Below are positions 34,869 to 43,802 of a DNA stretch of 46,034 nt, one piece after another (positions within the stretch are counted from its first letter, which is position 1; every line of letters starts with the position of its first letter). The notes under the pieces were generated by a model. That model had not been told where the DNA came from, searched no databases, and saw only the letters and a list, made by a program, of their open reading frames with translations. Source of the DNA: Pedosphaera sp. (GTDB lineage: Bacteria > Verrucomicrobiota > Verrucomicrobiia > Limisphaerales > Pedosphaeraceae); contig JAQGPA010000146.1 in the NCBI GenBank assembly GCA_028293325.1, forward strand, positions 1-46,034, read 5' to 3'. The translations under genes were made by a program, and so were the position numbers.

Positions 34869-35441
34869 ATGATCAATCCAAACGACTCGCAACAATACAA
34901 ATCCAGCGGACGCGGGTTCAGCCTTGGGCTTTGGGTTGCCCAAGGCTTTGGGGTGGGGCGGATTCCGGTGGCGCCGGGCACGTTCGGTTCCGTGGTTGGG
35001 TTGCTCTGGTTTGCAGTATTGCTGACCCCGGGGAAATTCTGGTTTTACCTGCTTGGAACAATCATTGGAATTTTATTATCGGTCTGGCTCTGTGGGGTGG
35101 GGGAACAGGTGCTTAAACGCAGGGATCCCGGTTCAGTGGTGCTGGACGAGATCATCGCCCTGCCGGTCTGTTTTCTGGGCTGGGTTGCTATTTTGTATTT
35201 CAAGCATGGCGCAATGCCGTCGCCGGAATATTTCTTTTCACACAAGACCTGGGTGTTGAGCGCGGGGGTGTTTGCCTTGTTTCGCCTGTTCGACGTTACC
35301 AAACCGTGGCCGGTGCATCAGAGTCAATCATTGCCGGGCGGTTGGGGCGTGACCATCGACGACGTGCTGGCGGCGGTTTATGTGAACGCAGTTGTGCTTT
35401 TGATTTACGGCGGCAACTGGCTGCTGACCCACAGGCACTGA
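34869..35441 (+). CDS. pgpA: Phosphatidylglycerophosphatase A
   Basis: A 190-residue membrane phosphatase converting phosphatidylglycerol phosphate to phosphatidylglycerol. PgpA motifs are present: GVGRIPVAPGTFGSVVGLLW near the N-terminus, DPGSVVLDEIIALPV with the acidic pair, and RLFDVTKPWPVHQSQSLPGG followed by WGVTIDDVLAAVY. GGAGG lies 5 nt upstream of the ATG, one of the clearer ribosome-binding sites in the window. It follows pgsA by 33 nt and ends 8 nt from the convergent RodZ-like gene. Confidence 0.94.
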   Translation: MINPNDSQQYKSSGRGFSLGLWVAQGFGVGRIPVAPGTFGSVVGLLWFAVLLTPGKFWFYLLGTIIGILLSVWLCGVGEQVLKRRDPGSVVLDEIIALPVCFLGWVAILYFKHGAMPSPEYFFSHKTWVLSAGVFALFRLFDVTKPWPVHQSQSLPGGWGVTIDDVLAAVYVNAVVLLIYGGNWLLTHRH

Positions 35442-35449
35442 CCCCTGCG

Positions 35450-35950
35450 TTAAGGGCGGCGGGCGGGCACCGGCAACGTTTCGCCCGAGGCGGGCTGGGC
35501 GGGTTGGTAAACACCGGTGCCGAGATTGGAGAGGGGATCGGCGTGTTGATGATGCCGCACCATGCTGACGATGACCACGATGACCAGCAGCGCTGCGGCG
35601 GCGATCAACACCACCCGCGCCATGCGCCAGTTCAGCTTGGAAAGTTGGAGCATGACAAAATCCAGGGCGCCGCGCGGCTCGTCGGTGAGGGGCGGCGGCT
35701 CGGAAAACTTATCGGTCTTACCCAATTCCGCATCCAGCGTGGCCATGACCTGCGCCACGTCAAGCTTGAGCAAAGTCGCGTATGTGCGAACGAAGCCCCG
35801 GATGTAAACCGGCGCGGAAAAGACGTCGAAATTGCCGTCTTCCAAGGCGCGAATATGATCCGTCCGGATCTTCGTGACCTCAGCCACCTGGTAAATGGTG
35901 AGACTTTTTGCCTCGCGGGCCAGGTGTAATTGTTCTGCAACTGTTGTCAT
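35450..35950 (-). CDS. RodZ-like HTH membrane protein (short)
   Basis: A 166-residue protein starting at ATG 35950; the open frame extends further but not convincingly. Residues ~5-70 form a HTH_25/RodZ-type helix-turn-helix (VAEQLHLAREAKSLTIYQVA, IRTDHIRALEDGNFDVFSAP, VYIRGFVRTYATLLKLD). A single membrane helix lies at ~118-138 (RVVLIAAAALLVIVVIVSMV). RodZ links the cytoskeletal protein MreB to the cell-wall machinery. Here the periplasmic C-terminal domain of RodZ is missing and only a ~28-residue Pro-rich tail remains. It is convergent with pgpA and divergent from the ftsH unit. Confidence 0.82.
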   Translation of the reverse strand: MTTVAEQLHLAREAKSLTIYQVAEVTKIRTDHIRALEDGNFDVFSAPVYIRGFVRTYATLLKLDVAQVMATLDAELGKTDKFSEPPPLTDEPRGALDFVMLQLSKLNWRMARVVLIAAAALLVIVVIVSMVRHHQHADPLSNLGTGVYQPAQPASGETLPVPARRP

Positions 35951-36121
35951 CCAAGCCTGTTTTAGCGGTTTTCCACAGGTTTTTGCAACCCTTGAAATAA
36001 GGGAATATTCGGGCCTCGTCCCAACCGCCATTCAGCCCGTCCGCCTTGTCAGTCAAACACCGACGCAATAATCAGCACCTTGCCGATTTATGCCGCGAGT
36101 TTGAAGGGCGAAGGTGGAATC

Positions 36122-36319
36122 ATGACAAAAGCTGTAAGCATGGTTTTGAGCATTTTCCTGTTAGTGGCGGCCGATCGGATTGCGGCCTATTTACGGCGCA
36201 CAGGCCTGGTGCCGGCTGACCCTGCTGCCGGCATGGCCGGGGTGGTTTCCCATGAAGTGCAGCCAACCGCAAGCATGGCATCGCATCCCCTGGTGGAATC
36301 GGGCTCGTCTCAAGATTGA
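36122..36319 (+). CDS. Small membrane protein upstream of ftsH (hypothetical)
   Basis: A possible 65-residue protein from ATG 36122, preceded by GAAGGTGGA, a good ribosome-binding site. Residues ~4-20 are hydrophobic (AVSMVLSIFLLVAADRIAAY), followed by a polar Ala/Pro/Ser-rich part. It ends 23 nt before ftsH, so it would be cotranscribed. I know no family match; support is the ribosome-binding site, the membrane helix and position. Confidence 0.45.
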   Translation: MTKAVSMVLSIFLLVAADRIAAYLRRTGLVPADPAAGMAGVVSHEVQPTASMASHPLVESGSSQD

Positions 36320-36342
36320 AACATTTTTCCGAAATTTATTAA

Positions 36343-38085
36343 ATGAAGAGGTCCAAGCATCTCGGGTTGATTATCATTGGCATTGTACTTTTAACGGCCT
36401 TTTTAGGCGTGACCGTCCATTACTGGCGGCAGCCGGGCGCGGCTGAAATTACCCGCGTCCAGTTCCAGCAGTTAATTCGCGAAAACCGGATCGTGAGTGG
36501 AACCGTCACGCCGACGCCGTATCCGGGCATCTATGAATTGGAAGGCCGGGCAAAATCTGCCGCCCTGCCAAAAGGATTCCACATCACCACGCATTTGGAG
36601 CCCGACGAGATGAAGAGCCTGTTCGCGCAACCCGGGATGAAAATTGAAGTGCCGGGCATGGGCCTGAAAGGTCAGATGGTGAATATCATCTCCACCGTGC
36701 TGCTGATCGGGTTGGCGGCGGGATTGGTGGCGTATCAAATGAATATTGGCCGGGGCAAAACCAGCCGGCTGCGGCAGCGGCCCAAGGTGCGCTTCAGCGA
36801 CGTGGCCGGCGTGGAAGAGGCCAAGGCGGAAGTGCGGGAAGTGGTGGACTTTTTGAAAGACCCGGCCAAATACCGGCGGCTCGGCGGCAACCTGCCCAAG
36901 GGAATATTGCTGATTGGCCCGCCCGGCACCGGCAAGACCATGCTCGCCAAGGCCATTGCCGGCGAAGCCGACGCCAATTTTTTCAGCGCGCACGGCAGCG
37001 ATTTCACCGAAGTGTTTGTCGGCGTCGGCGCCAAGCGTGTCCGGCAGCTTTTTCGGCAGGCGGTGCGGCACAAACCGGCGATTATTTTCATCGATGAAAT
37101 TGATTGCGTTGGCAAACATCGCAAGCTCGATTCGCACGGTGAACATCAGCAAACCATCAATGCGCTGCTCGCCGCCATGGATGGTTTTGAGGGCAATGAA
37201 GGCGTGGTGGTGCTGGCGGCGACCAATCGTCCGGAAGACCTGGATGAGGCATTGCTGCGCCCCGGACGGTTTGATCGCAAGGTGCAGGTTCCCTATCCGG
37301 ACGTGCGGGGACGTCGCGCCATTTTACAGAGTCACAGCCTGGACAAACCGCTGGAGGACGAAGGCGCGCTGGATGTGATTGCACAGACAACGCCGGGCAT
37401 GTCCGGCGCCGACCTGGCGAATTTGCTGAATGAAGCCGCCATTTTAACCGCCCAACAAAACGGTTCCAGGATTACCCTCACGGAGTTGGAGGCCGCGCGC
37501 GACAAGGTGCGTTACGGTCAGGAACGCAAGTCGATGGTGCTCACGCACAGTGAGCGGGAATTGATTGCCTATCATGAGGCCGGGCACACGCTCATTAACC
37601 TGCAAATGTCGCTCCTGCCGGCGTTGTACAAGGTGAGCATCATCCCCCGCGGCAATGCGCTGGGCGTCACCACCCTGCTGCCCAATGAAGACCAGAACAT
37701 TCACAGTCGGGACGTGTTGTTGCAGGAGTTGGTGCTGCTGATGGGGGGGCGGGCGGCCGAGAAGGCATTTTACGGCGTGACTACGAACGGCGCGAGCGGT
37801 GATCTGGACATGGCCCGCAAACTTGCGCGGAAAATGGTCCATGAATGGGGCATGGGTGAAAAGTTATATTACGAACCGGAACAACGGGAAGCCGAACAGG
37901 AGATCAACCGCCTGCTGGAAAATGCGGATGGAGAAGCACTGGCGATCATCCAGTCGCAGAAGGAAAAAGCCGCTGATCTGGCCCACGCGTTGCTGGTGCG
38001 GGAAACACTCACCCGTGAGGAAGTGCTGGAATTATTCCAGACTTTCCCGGCCGGCGGGGTCAAGCCGGCACTGCTCACAGACTAA
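36343..38085 (+). CDS. ftsH: ATP-dependent zinc metalloprotease FtsH
   Basis: A 580-residue membrane-bound AAA protease. Membrane helices lie at ~8-26 and ~112-131 around a short periplasmic domain. The AAA module has Walker A GPPGTGKT (192-199), pore motif FVGVGA (225-230), Walker B IIFIDEID and the arginine-finger region RPGRFDRKV. The protease domain has the zinc site HEAGH (411-415) and the third ligand Asp in GASGDLDMARKL. It is shorter than usual (~640) because the C-terminal tail is nearly absent. The loop after Walker B (GKHRKLDSHGEHQQT) also differs from the common GRQRGAG form. The SPFH genes at 22-26 kb are candidate regulators. Confidence 0.95.
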   Translation: MKRSKHLGLIIIGIVLLTAFLGVTVHYWRQPGAAEITRVQFQQLIRENRIVSGTVTPTPYPGIYELEGRAKSAALPKGFHITTHLEPDEMKSLFAQPGMKIEVPGMGLKGQMVNIISTVLLIGLAAGLVAYQMNIGRGKTSRLRQRPKVRFSDVAGVEEAKAEVREVVDFLKDPAKYRRLGGNLPKGILLIGPPGTGKTMLAKAIAGEADANFFSAHGSDFTEVFVGVGAKRVRQLFRQAVRHKPAIIFIDEIDCVGKHRKLDSHGEHQQTINALLAAMDGFEGNEGVVVLAATNRPEDLDEALLRPGRFDRKVQVPYPDVRGRRAILQSHSLDKPLEDEGALDVIAQTTPGMSGADLANLLNEAAILTAQQNGSRITLTELEAARDKVRYGQERKSMVLTHSERELIAYHEAGHTLINLQMSLLPALYKVSIIPRGNALGVTTLLPNEDQNIHSRDVLLQELVLLMGGRAAEKAFYGVTTNGASGDLDMARKLARKMVHEWGMGEKLYYEPEQREAEQEINRLLENADGEALAIIQSQKEKAADLAHALLVRETLTREEVLELFQTFPAGGVKPALLTD

Positions 38086-38089
38086 TCCG

Positions 38090-38260
38090 CTAAAGGCCCC
38101 GACCGGCAAAAAGGCCGACCAGGAACAGGATCACGCAAATCGCGATAAAGATGAAGAACAGGACTTTCGCGATGCCAACGGCGGTGCCGGCGACGCCACC
38201 GAACCCGAATATGGCGGCGATGATCGCGATTACGAGGAATATGGCTGCCCATCTTAGCAT
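38090..38260 (-). CDS. DUF1328 small membrane protein (YtjA family)
   Basis: A 56-residue protein with two membrane helices ([20 protein letters not shown] and [20 protein letters not shown]), matching DUF1328 throughout, including the conserved MLRWA start and [18 protein letters not shown] 8 nt upstream is a strong ribosome-binding site and fixes the start. Its function is unknown; relatives are often stress-induced. It is convergent with ftsH, with only 4 nt between the stops. A hairpin plus T-run lies in its leader. Confidence 0.92.
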   Translation of the reverse strand: MLRWAAIFLVIAIIAAIFGFGGVAGTAVGIAKVLFFIFIAICVILFLVGLFAGRGL

Positions 38261-38275
38261 AGAATTTCTCCTTAT

Positions 38276-38302
38276 AAAAAGTTGGATCGGTGATAATCCA
38301 AC
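38276..38302 (-). promoter_or_regulatory. Terminator-like hairpin in the DUF1328 leader
   Basis: On the minus strand, GTTGGAT and ATCCAAC (outer 38302-38296 and 38287-38281) form a perfect 7-bp stem with an 8-nt loop. Five T follow, then the ribosome-binding site AAGGAGA. It could be an attenuator or, as an inverted repeat near a promoter, a repressor site. Confidence 0.45.
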
Positions 38303-38420
38303 GCAGTCAGTTATAGTCAATATACCCGGCCAACCGGAATGGTGCGCTGGGGTATTTTACCCCGGACAAGTGGGTCAGTAAACCCGTGCCGGAGCGTAAG
38401 GCGCGGGACCGTCCGGTAAA

Positions 38421-38593
38421 TATCAGAACATCGCCTTCAGGAAGACGGAACCGTAACCATCATGCACCGGTTGTGTGGTGAATTCCTTGTCTTGAAAAAC
38501 ATAAGTGAAGCCGACTTCAATGCGGCGCAAGACAAATGCGCAGCCAGTGCTTACGAATGAAGGCAGAGTGGTAAAAGTCCTGGCGAAGGTTTT
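38421..38593 (-). pseudogene. Outer-membrane beta-barrel C-terminal remnant
   Basis: On the minus strand a 57-codon open stretch without a start ends in RRIEVGFTYVFQDKEF, then VHDGYGSVFLKAMF and a stop at 38421. Alternating hydrophobic residues and a terminal Phe are the features of the last strands of an outer-membrane beta-barrel. A stop codon (38594-38596) bounds it upstream. It is probably the leftover 3' end of a porin or transporter gene. The rest of 38261-38666 holds only the leader elements of the flanking genes. Confidence 0.5.
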
Positions 38594-38666
38594 TTAGTAA
38601 CGGTTGACGGGCGGGCCTTTCACGCGGATATTCAACGCGAATTCATTTTACGTTGGGAAGAAAACC

Positions 38667-39347
38667 ATGAAAGTCACCTATTACGGACACGCCTGCTTCT
38701 CAGTGCAGGTCGCGGGCAAAACTTTGTTATTCGATCCGTTCATCAGCCCGAACGCGCTCGCCAATGCCATCGATATCACCACCATTGCGGCGGATTATAT
38801 TTTGCTGTCGCACGGGCATGAGGACCATGTCGCGGACGCGGAGATGATTGCCCGGCGGACGGGCGCAATGATCATCGGAAATTTTGAAGTCGTCTCCTGG
38901 TTTGCCAAAAAGGGTCTGGCCAAGCTGCATCCGCTGAACACCGGCGGCGCATTCGCATTCGATTTTGGCCGGGTAAAATTTGTCAACGCCCTGCATTCCA
39001 GCAGCATGCCCGATGGCAGTTATGGCGGCGCTCCGGGCGGGTTCGTGGTGGAAACGAAGGCGGGAAACTTTTACTACTCAGGTGATACCGCTTTGACCTT
39101 GGACATGAACTTGATTGGCGAAGCAACCAAGCTCAATTTTGCCGCCTTGTGCATCGGCGACAACTTTACCATGGGTGTCGAGGATGCCATTAAGGCCGCC
39201 GATTTCATCCGGTGCGACCATATCCTGGGCGTGCATTACGATACATTCCCGCCCATTGTGATCGACCACGCCGAGGCCATTAGTAAATTTCGTGAGGCGG
39301 AAAAATATTTGCACCTCCTGAGCATTGGCGCGGCTCATGAGTTTTAA
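38667..39347 (+). CDS. UPF0173 metal-dependent hydrolase
   Basis: A 226-residue metallo-beta-lactamase-fold protein. ATG 38667 gives the family start MKVTYYGHACFSVQVAGKTL; GGGAAGAAAA precedes it. The metal site has HGHEDH (49-54), with further ligands in ALHSSSMPDGSYGG, YYSGDTALTLDM and LGVHYDTFPPI. Length fits UPF0173 proteins (~225 residues), which resemble UlaG-type hydrolases; the substrate is unknown. It is convergent with ftsK, 14 nt apart. Confidence 0.92.
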   Translation: MKVTYYGHACFSVQVAGKTLLFDPFISPNALANAIDITTIAADYILLSHGHEDHVADAEMIARRTGAMIIGNFEVVSWFAKKGLAKLHPLNTGGAFAFDFGRVKFVNALHSSSMPDGSYGGAPGGFVVETKAGNFYYSGDTALTLDMNLIGEATKLNFAALCIGDNFTMGVEDAIKAADFIRCDHILGVHYDTFPPIVIDHAEAISKFREAEKYLHLLSIGAAHEF

Positions 39348-39361
39348 TAGGGCCCCGCTGA

Positions 39362-42058
39362 TTACTTTCCGTGGCTGGATTCGCCGCCGCCATCACCGCC
39401 ACCGCCGTCGAGGTCAATGAGGATGTCGCGCGGTTCCGCCCCTTTGCTGGGGCCGACGATGCCGCGGTTTTCCAACTCATCCATGATGCGGGCGGCGCGG
39501 GTGTAGCCCAGGCGCAGGCGGCGTTGCATCAGGGAGACGCTCGCCTTTTGTTCGCTGCGGATGATTTCCACGCATTGCTGAATGAGATCTTCGTCTTCAT
39601 CGCAACCGCTTTCGTTATCGAAGTTGCTGACCGGTTTGGAAAGTTGCTTGTGGATTTCGACTTCGTAGCTGGGTTTGCCCTGCTTGGCAATGAAGTCCAC
39701 CACATCCTGGATTTCCTTGTCGGTGATGAGCGCGCCTTGGGCACGAATGAGTCTCGCAGAGCCGGGCGGCAGATAGAGCATGTCACCCTTGCCAAGCAAT
39801 TTATCGGCACCCATCGCATCCAGAATGGTGCGTGAGTCCACCTTGGCCGCCACCTGGAAGGCGATACGCGCCGGGATGTTCGCCTTGATGACGCCGGTGA
39901 TGACATCGACGCTCGGTCGTTGCGTGGCCACGATGCAATGAATGCCGGCCGCGCGCGCCATTTGCGTGATGCGGGCGATGGCCATTTCCACGTCGGCGGG
40001 GGCCACCAACATGAGGTCGGCCAGCTCGTCAATGATGACGACGATGTAGCTGAGCTTCTCAGGAATGACGATATCCTCCTCGCGTGGGACGACGATTTCC
40101 TCGTCCACTTCCACCGCAAAACCTTCCGCGCCGGGCTCGAGCTTTTCCTTTTTGACCATCAGCGGCAATTCCGGCTCGGGCGTTGGCATTACCTTGTTCT
40201 TGGGCCGTTCGTTGAACGACTTGATATTGCGCACGCCCACTTTCGCAAAGATTTGGTAACGCTTCTCCATTTCATTGACCACCCAGCGGAGCGCGAGGAT
40301 GACTTTTTTGGGATCGGTCACCACCGGCACAACGAGGTGGGGCAGGGCGTTGTATTGCTGCAACTCGACGACCTTGGGATCGATCATGACGAACCGGAGC
40401 TGGTCGGGCGAAAATTTATAGAGCAGCGAGGCGATGATGGCATTGATGCAGACCGATTTGCCGGAACCGGTGCTGCCGGCGATGAGCAAGTGCGGCATTT
40501 CCGCGAGGTCGGCGATGATGGGATGACCATAAACATCCTTGCCGAGGGCCAGCGGAATGCGCGCCTTGTTGGAAAGCCATTCCTCCGACTCCAACAGGTC
40601 GCGCATGATGACCTTCGTCTTCACCGCGTTGGGAACTTCCACGCCCACGGAACTTTTGCCGGGTACCGGCGCGAGAATGTTGATGCGTTCGGCCTTGAGC
40701 ACGGCGGCGATGTTGTTGTTGAGCGCGGTGATTTTCTCGAGCTTCACGCCGGGCGCGGGATGCAACTCGTAACGCGTGATGGTGGGACCCTTGGTGATGT
40801 CGCCGAGTTGAACTTCAATATCGAATTGCGCGAGCGTTTGCTGCATGAGCCGCGCATTGGCCATCAATTCCTCCTTGGACTCCGTCGGCTTGAGCGTCAT
40901 GTCCGGATGCTGGAGAAAATCCATCGAAGGCAACTGGTAATTGCCAATGAGCGGGGTGGAGGCAACCGAGATCGGCTTGGGCTTCCGGGGAACAAGCTTG
41001 GGCCTGGCAGCCGGTGCGGCGGCAGGGACCACCGCAGGCGCAATGGCCACCACCGGTTCGCCGGGAACTTCGGCGGGCTTGGCCGGCTCGTCTGTTTTCG
41101 ATTCGGAAGGTTTCCAGTCGGTGTCCTTATCACCCGAGCGAGTTTTTTTGCCGCCCAGAATATCAGCAGCAGTGGCGGCGGCGACTTCGCGCGCGGGGAT
41201 GATCAAGGCATCGTCGGGCGGCGCCGGTTCCTTGACCGGTTCGGGTGTGGCGGGCTTCTTCGCGCGTGCGGATTTGTTGTTTTGCGGGACGCTGAGGTCG
41301 CGCACGGTCGGTTCGGGCAGCGGTTGAAGGTCGGCACCGACACCGGGACTGGCCTTGTCCACTTGTTCCTGCAATTTGCGGGCCTGCTTTTCCAGTTCAC
41401 GCGCGCGTTTTTCCAGCGCCTTTTCCTCGGCGGACATTTCACCGGCGCTGGATCCCGCTTTGGCAGAAGAGCCGCCGGTCGTGGCGGCAGCTCCCGCTTG
41501 CTGGCGAGCCCAGAGCGCGCGGACCCATTCGCCCAGTTGGAAATTGGTGAGAAACAGGAAGCTGATGAAATAGAGCATCAGGAAAAGGATCGTGGCCCCG
41601 GCAGTTCCGAAATAGCCAAAGATCCATTGATTGAGGTTAAGCCCCAAGGTGCCACCAGGGAGAACATGGAGCCGGTCTTGCAGGTGGGAGAGATAAGGTT
41701 TGTATAGATCCATCAGCCCCATGCAGCAAACAAAGAGCACCACAGTCCAGACCCAGCGGCGACGCAAGTAGGAGAGGATTTCAAAAAAGCAGCCCAGGCC
41801 AATAAACATCAATGTAAACGGGAGCAAATAAGCCGAAACCCCGACCCAGAACAGCCATTTACGGGCCATCCAGGCGCCGAAAGGCCCGATCCAATTATGA
41901 ATTGGGCGGTTAGGCGGATTGACGACATCGGAGGTATCCAGTGGATTATAGGAGAGCAGGGAGACTAATAAGAGCAGGGCCAACCCCATCAGCACGATGC
42001 CAATGACGTCATTAAAACCGCGGTTCGGTGCCGAGTCCGGAGATGCCTTTCTAGCCAT
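39362..42058 (-). CDS. ftsK: DNA translocase FtsK/SpoIIIE
   Basis: An 898-residue septal DNA pump that moves chromosome ends during division. The N-terminal ~190 residues hold four or so membrane helices (start VIGIVLMGLALLLLVSLLSY). A ~200-residue Pro/Ala/Lys-rich linker follows. The motor has Walker A GSTGSGKSVCINA near residue 520 and Walker B-like YIVVIIDELADLM. The C-terminal gamma winged-helix domain (QKASVSLMQRRLRLGYTRAA) reads KOPS-type DNA signals. A ~50-residue acidic insertion (EPELPLMVKKEKLEPGAEGF) interrupts the motor, as often seen in this phylum. Confidence 0.96.
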   Translation of the reverse strand: MARKASPDSAPNRGFNDVIGIVLMGLALLLLVSLLSYNPLDTSDVVNPPNRPIHNWIGPFGAWMARKWLFWVGVSAYLLPFTLMFIGLGCFFEILSYLRRRWVWTVVLFVCCMGLMDLYKPYLSHLQDRLHVLPGGTLGLNLNQWIFGYFGTAGATILFLMLYFISFLFLTNFQLGEWVRALWARQQAGAAATTGGSSAKAGSSAGEMSAEEKALEKRARELEKQARKLQEQVDKASPGVGADLQPLPEPTVRDLSVPQNNKSARAKKPATPEPVKEPAPPDDALIIPAREVAAATAADILGGKKTRSGDKDTDWKPSESKTDEPAKPAEVPGEPVVAIAPAVVPAAAPAARPKLVPRKPKPISVASTPLIGNYQLPSMDFLQHPDMTLKPTESKEELMANARLMQQTLAQFDIEVQLGDITKGPTITRYELHPAPGVKLEKITALNNNIAAVLKAERINILAPVPGKSSVGVEVPNAVKTKVIMRDLLESEEWLSNKARIPLALGKDVYGHPIIADLAEMPHLLIAGSTGSGKSVCINAIIASLLYKFSPDQLRFVMIDPKVVELQQYNALPHLVVPVVTDPKKVILALRWVVNEMEKRYQIFAKVGVRNIKSFNERPKNKVMPTPEPELPLMVKKEKLEPGAEGFAVEVDEEIVVPREEDIVIPEKLSYIVVIIDELADLMLVAPADVEMAIARITQMARAAGIHCIVATQRPSVDVITGVIKANIPARIAFQVAAKVDSRTILDAMGADKLLGKGDMLYLPPGSARLIRAQGALITDKEIQDVVDFIAKQGKPSYEVEIHKQLSKPVSNFDNESGCDEDEDLIQQCVEIIRSEQKASVSLMQRRLRLGYTRAARIMDELENRGIVGPSKGAEPRDILIDLDGGGGDGGGESSHGK

Positions 42059-42172
42059 AGCCCTAGATTAGCAGTTCAAAGTCAGAGGTTTAAAGTTCAA
42101 AGTTGAGTTCTTAAGGAAGCCGAACGGGAAAGAATGACGAGAACAGGGAGTATCTGAAGGGTCGGGCGGCGG
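42059..42172. other. Divergent intergenic region with short direct repeats
   Basis: Between ftsK (minus) and the second YihY gene (plus). The decamer AGTTCAAAGT occurs twice close together just upstream of ftsK. Promoters for both genes must lie here, but no clear -35/-10 pair is visible. Confidence 0.4.
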
Positions 42173-43789
42173 TTGACTTGGAAGGACGCTCTGTTAGCGT
42201 GTCATCGGCTGGTGAAAAAGCTGTTTTCCAAACTAAAAGCCATAATTGAGGAATGCCGGGAGTTCTTCGACGAGAAAGGCATCGGCGGGGCCAACTGGGA
42301 ATTGTCGCGGCTGGGCCGGTTCGCCCATTTCTGGTTGATGGTGGCCCGGAGTTTCTCGCGCAATCGTTGTCCAGTCCGGGCGGCGGCCCTGGCTTACACG
42401 ACGCTGCTGGCGCTGATTCCGATGCTCGCGGTGGCGTTGAGTGTTTCGACCAGCATTCTGAAGACGGAAGGTGAGGGGAGAATTTCCCATTTCATCGACG
42501 AATTTGTGGACAGCGTAACGCCGCCGGCAATGTTGAGTACGAATTCAGCACCGGGCAACGCGCAGGCCGCCGGGAATGGGCAGGGCTCCAGTGTGACAAA
42601 TGGCGCAGTGGCGCAAGCAGGATCGACGACGAATAACGCGTCCGGGAACGGAGGAACGAACAGCGCGCCGACACAGGCCGCCGCCGAGGCAAAATACGTA
42701 GCGGCCCGGACACAAGTGGCGGAAACCATCCATGGATTTATTCAAAACACGAGCAGCGGCACGCTGGGAGTCACCGGAACAATCTTGTTGGTATTTGTGG
42801 CCATTTCGATGCTGAGCCGGGTCGAATCGACCTTTAATGACATTTGGGGAGTATCCCAAGGCCGGAGTTGGTTTGCGCGGATCGTGCAATATTGGGCGGT
42901 CATCACGCTAGGGCCGGTGTTGCTGGCAGTGGCGTTGGGACTCGCGAGCGGGCCGCACCTGCAATTAACGAAGAGGATTTTTGATTCGATGCCCTTCCTT
43001 GGCAGCCTGCTGTCTCAGCTTTTGCCGGTGCTGGTGTTGTGCCTGGCTTTCGCCCTGCTTTACATGCTGATGCCGAATACCAAGGTCCACTGGCAGGCCG
43101 CGCTGGTGGGAGGGTTGGTGGGCGGTGTCCTCTGGCATTTGAATAGTTATTTCAGCGTGCTTTATGTTTCGCGCGTGGTGACCAACAGCAAGATTTATGG
43201 CAGCCTGGCGATGATCCCCGTCTTCATGATTGGCCTTTATTTTGGCTGGCTGATTTTGTTATTCGGCGCCCAGGTCGCCTACGCCTATCAAAATCGCGAG
43301 GCCTACGTGCAGGAAAAGCAGGCGGAGAACGTCAACCAGCGCGGACGGGAATTCATCGCTTTGCGGTTGATGGCGTGTATTGGTCGGCGGTTCCATTATG
43401 GCGAGCCGCCGGTGACCGTCTCGGAAATGGCCGCACAGTTGACGGTGCCAACGCGGTTGGTGCAACAGATCATGCAAATCATGCTGGCGGCGCGCCTGGT
43501 GGTGGAAGTGGCCGGCAAGGAAACAGCCTACGCCCCCGCGCGACCGCTGGAAACGATCACCTGCCATGATGTTCTGACGGCGTTACGCGCCGGCCAGGGC
43601 CAGGAGTTGGCGACGCGCGACGAACCCACGCGCACCGAAGTTTTTGGAGAATTCGAGCGAATCTTGGAAGCGGAACGGAAGGCGGCGTCGGCCGTAACCG
43701 TGCTAACGATGGTGGAGCGGGCGGAGGCGCGGATAATCCAGAGTGGCGAGGTCAAGGTGGTGGGCGACTCGCGGGATTCAAAAACCTGA
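42173..43789 (+). CDS. YihY/BrkB family membrane protein with inserted low-complexity loop
   Basis: A 538-residue polytopic protein, start TTG 42173 (an in-frame GTG at 42212 is possible). The YihY core is present: NRCPVRAAALAYTTLLALIP, SMLSRVESTFNDIWGVSQGR, YFGWLILLFGAQVAYAYQNR. Two parts are unusual. Residues ~118-180, between the first two helices, are a Ser/Asn/Gly/Ala/Thr-rich loop (GSTTNNASGNGGTNSAPTQA). The C-terminal ~140 residues form a winged-helix-like cytoplasmic domain (PPVTVSEMAAQLTVPTRLVQ) seen in longer family members. It is 14 nt upstream of ald. Function unknown. Confidence 0.87.
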   Translation: MTWKDALLACHRLVKKLFSKLKAIIEECREFFDEKGIGGANWELSRLGRFAHFWLMVARSFSRNRCPVRAAALAYTTLLALIPMLAVALSVSTSILKTEGEGRISHFIDEFVDSVTPPAMLSTNSAPGNAQAAGNGQGSSVTNGAVAQAGSTTNNASGNGGTNSAPTQAAAEAKYVAARTQVAETIHGFIQNTSSGTLGVTGTILLVFVAISMLSRVESTFNDIWGVSQGRSWFARIVQYWAVITLGPVLLAVALGLASGPHLQLTKRIFDSMPFLGSLLSQLLPVLVLCLAFALLYMLMPNTKVHWQAALVGGLVGGVLWHLNSYFSVLYVSRVVTNSKIYGSLAMIPVFMIGLYFGWLILLFGAQVAYAYQNREAYVQEKQAENVNQRGREFIALRLMACIGRRFHYGEPPVTVSEMAAQLTVPTRLVQQIMQIMLAARLVVEVAGKETAYAPARPLETITCHDVLTALRAGQGQELATRDEPTRTEVFGEFERILEAERKAASAVTVLTMVERAEARIIQSGEVKVVGDSRDSKT

Positions 43790-43802
43790 TGGAGATTAAA
43801 TT

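Noticed and set aside
39920..41707. 595-codon open frame on the plus strand
   Set aside because: It is the complement of ftsK with biased Gly/Arg/His composition and no recognisable domain.
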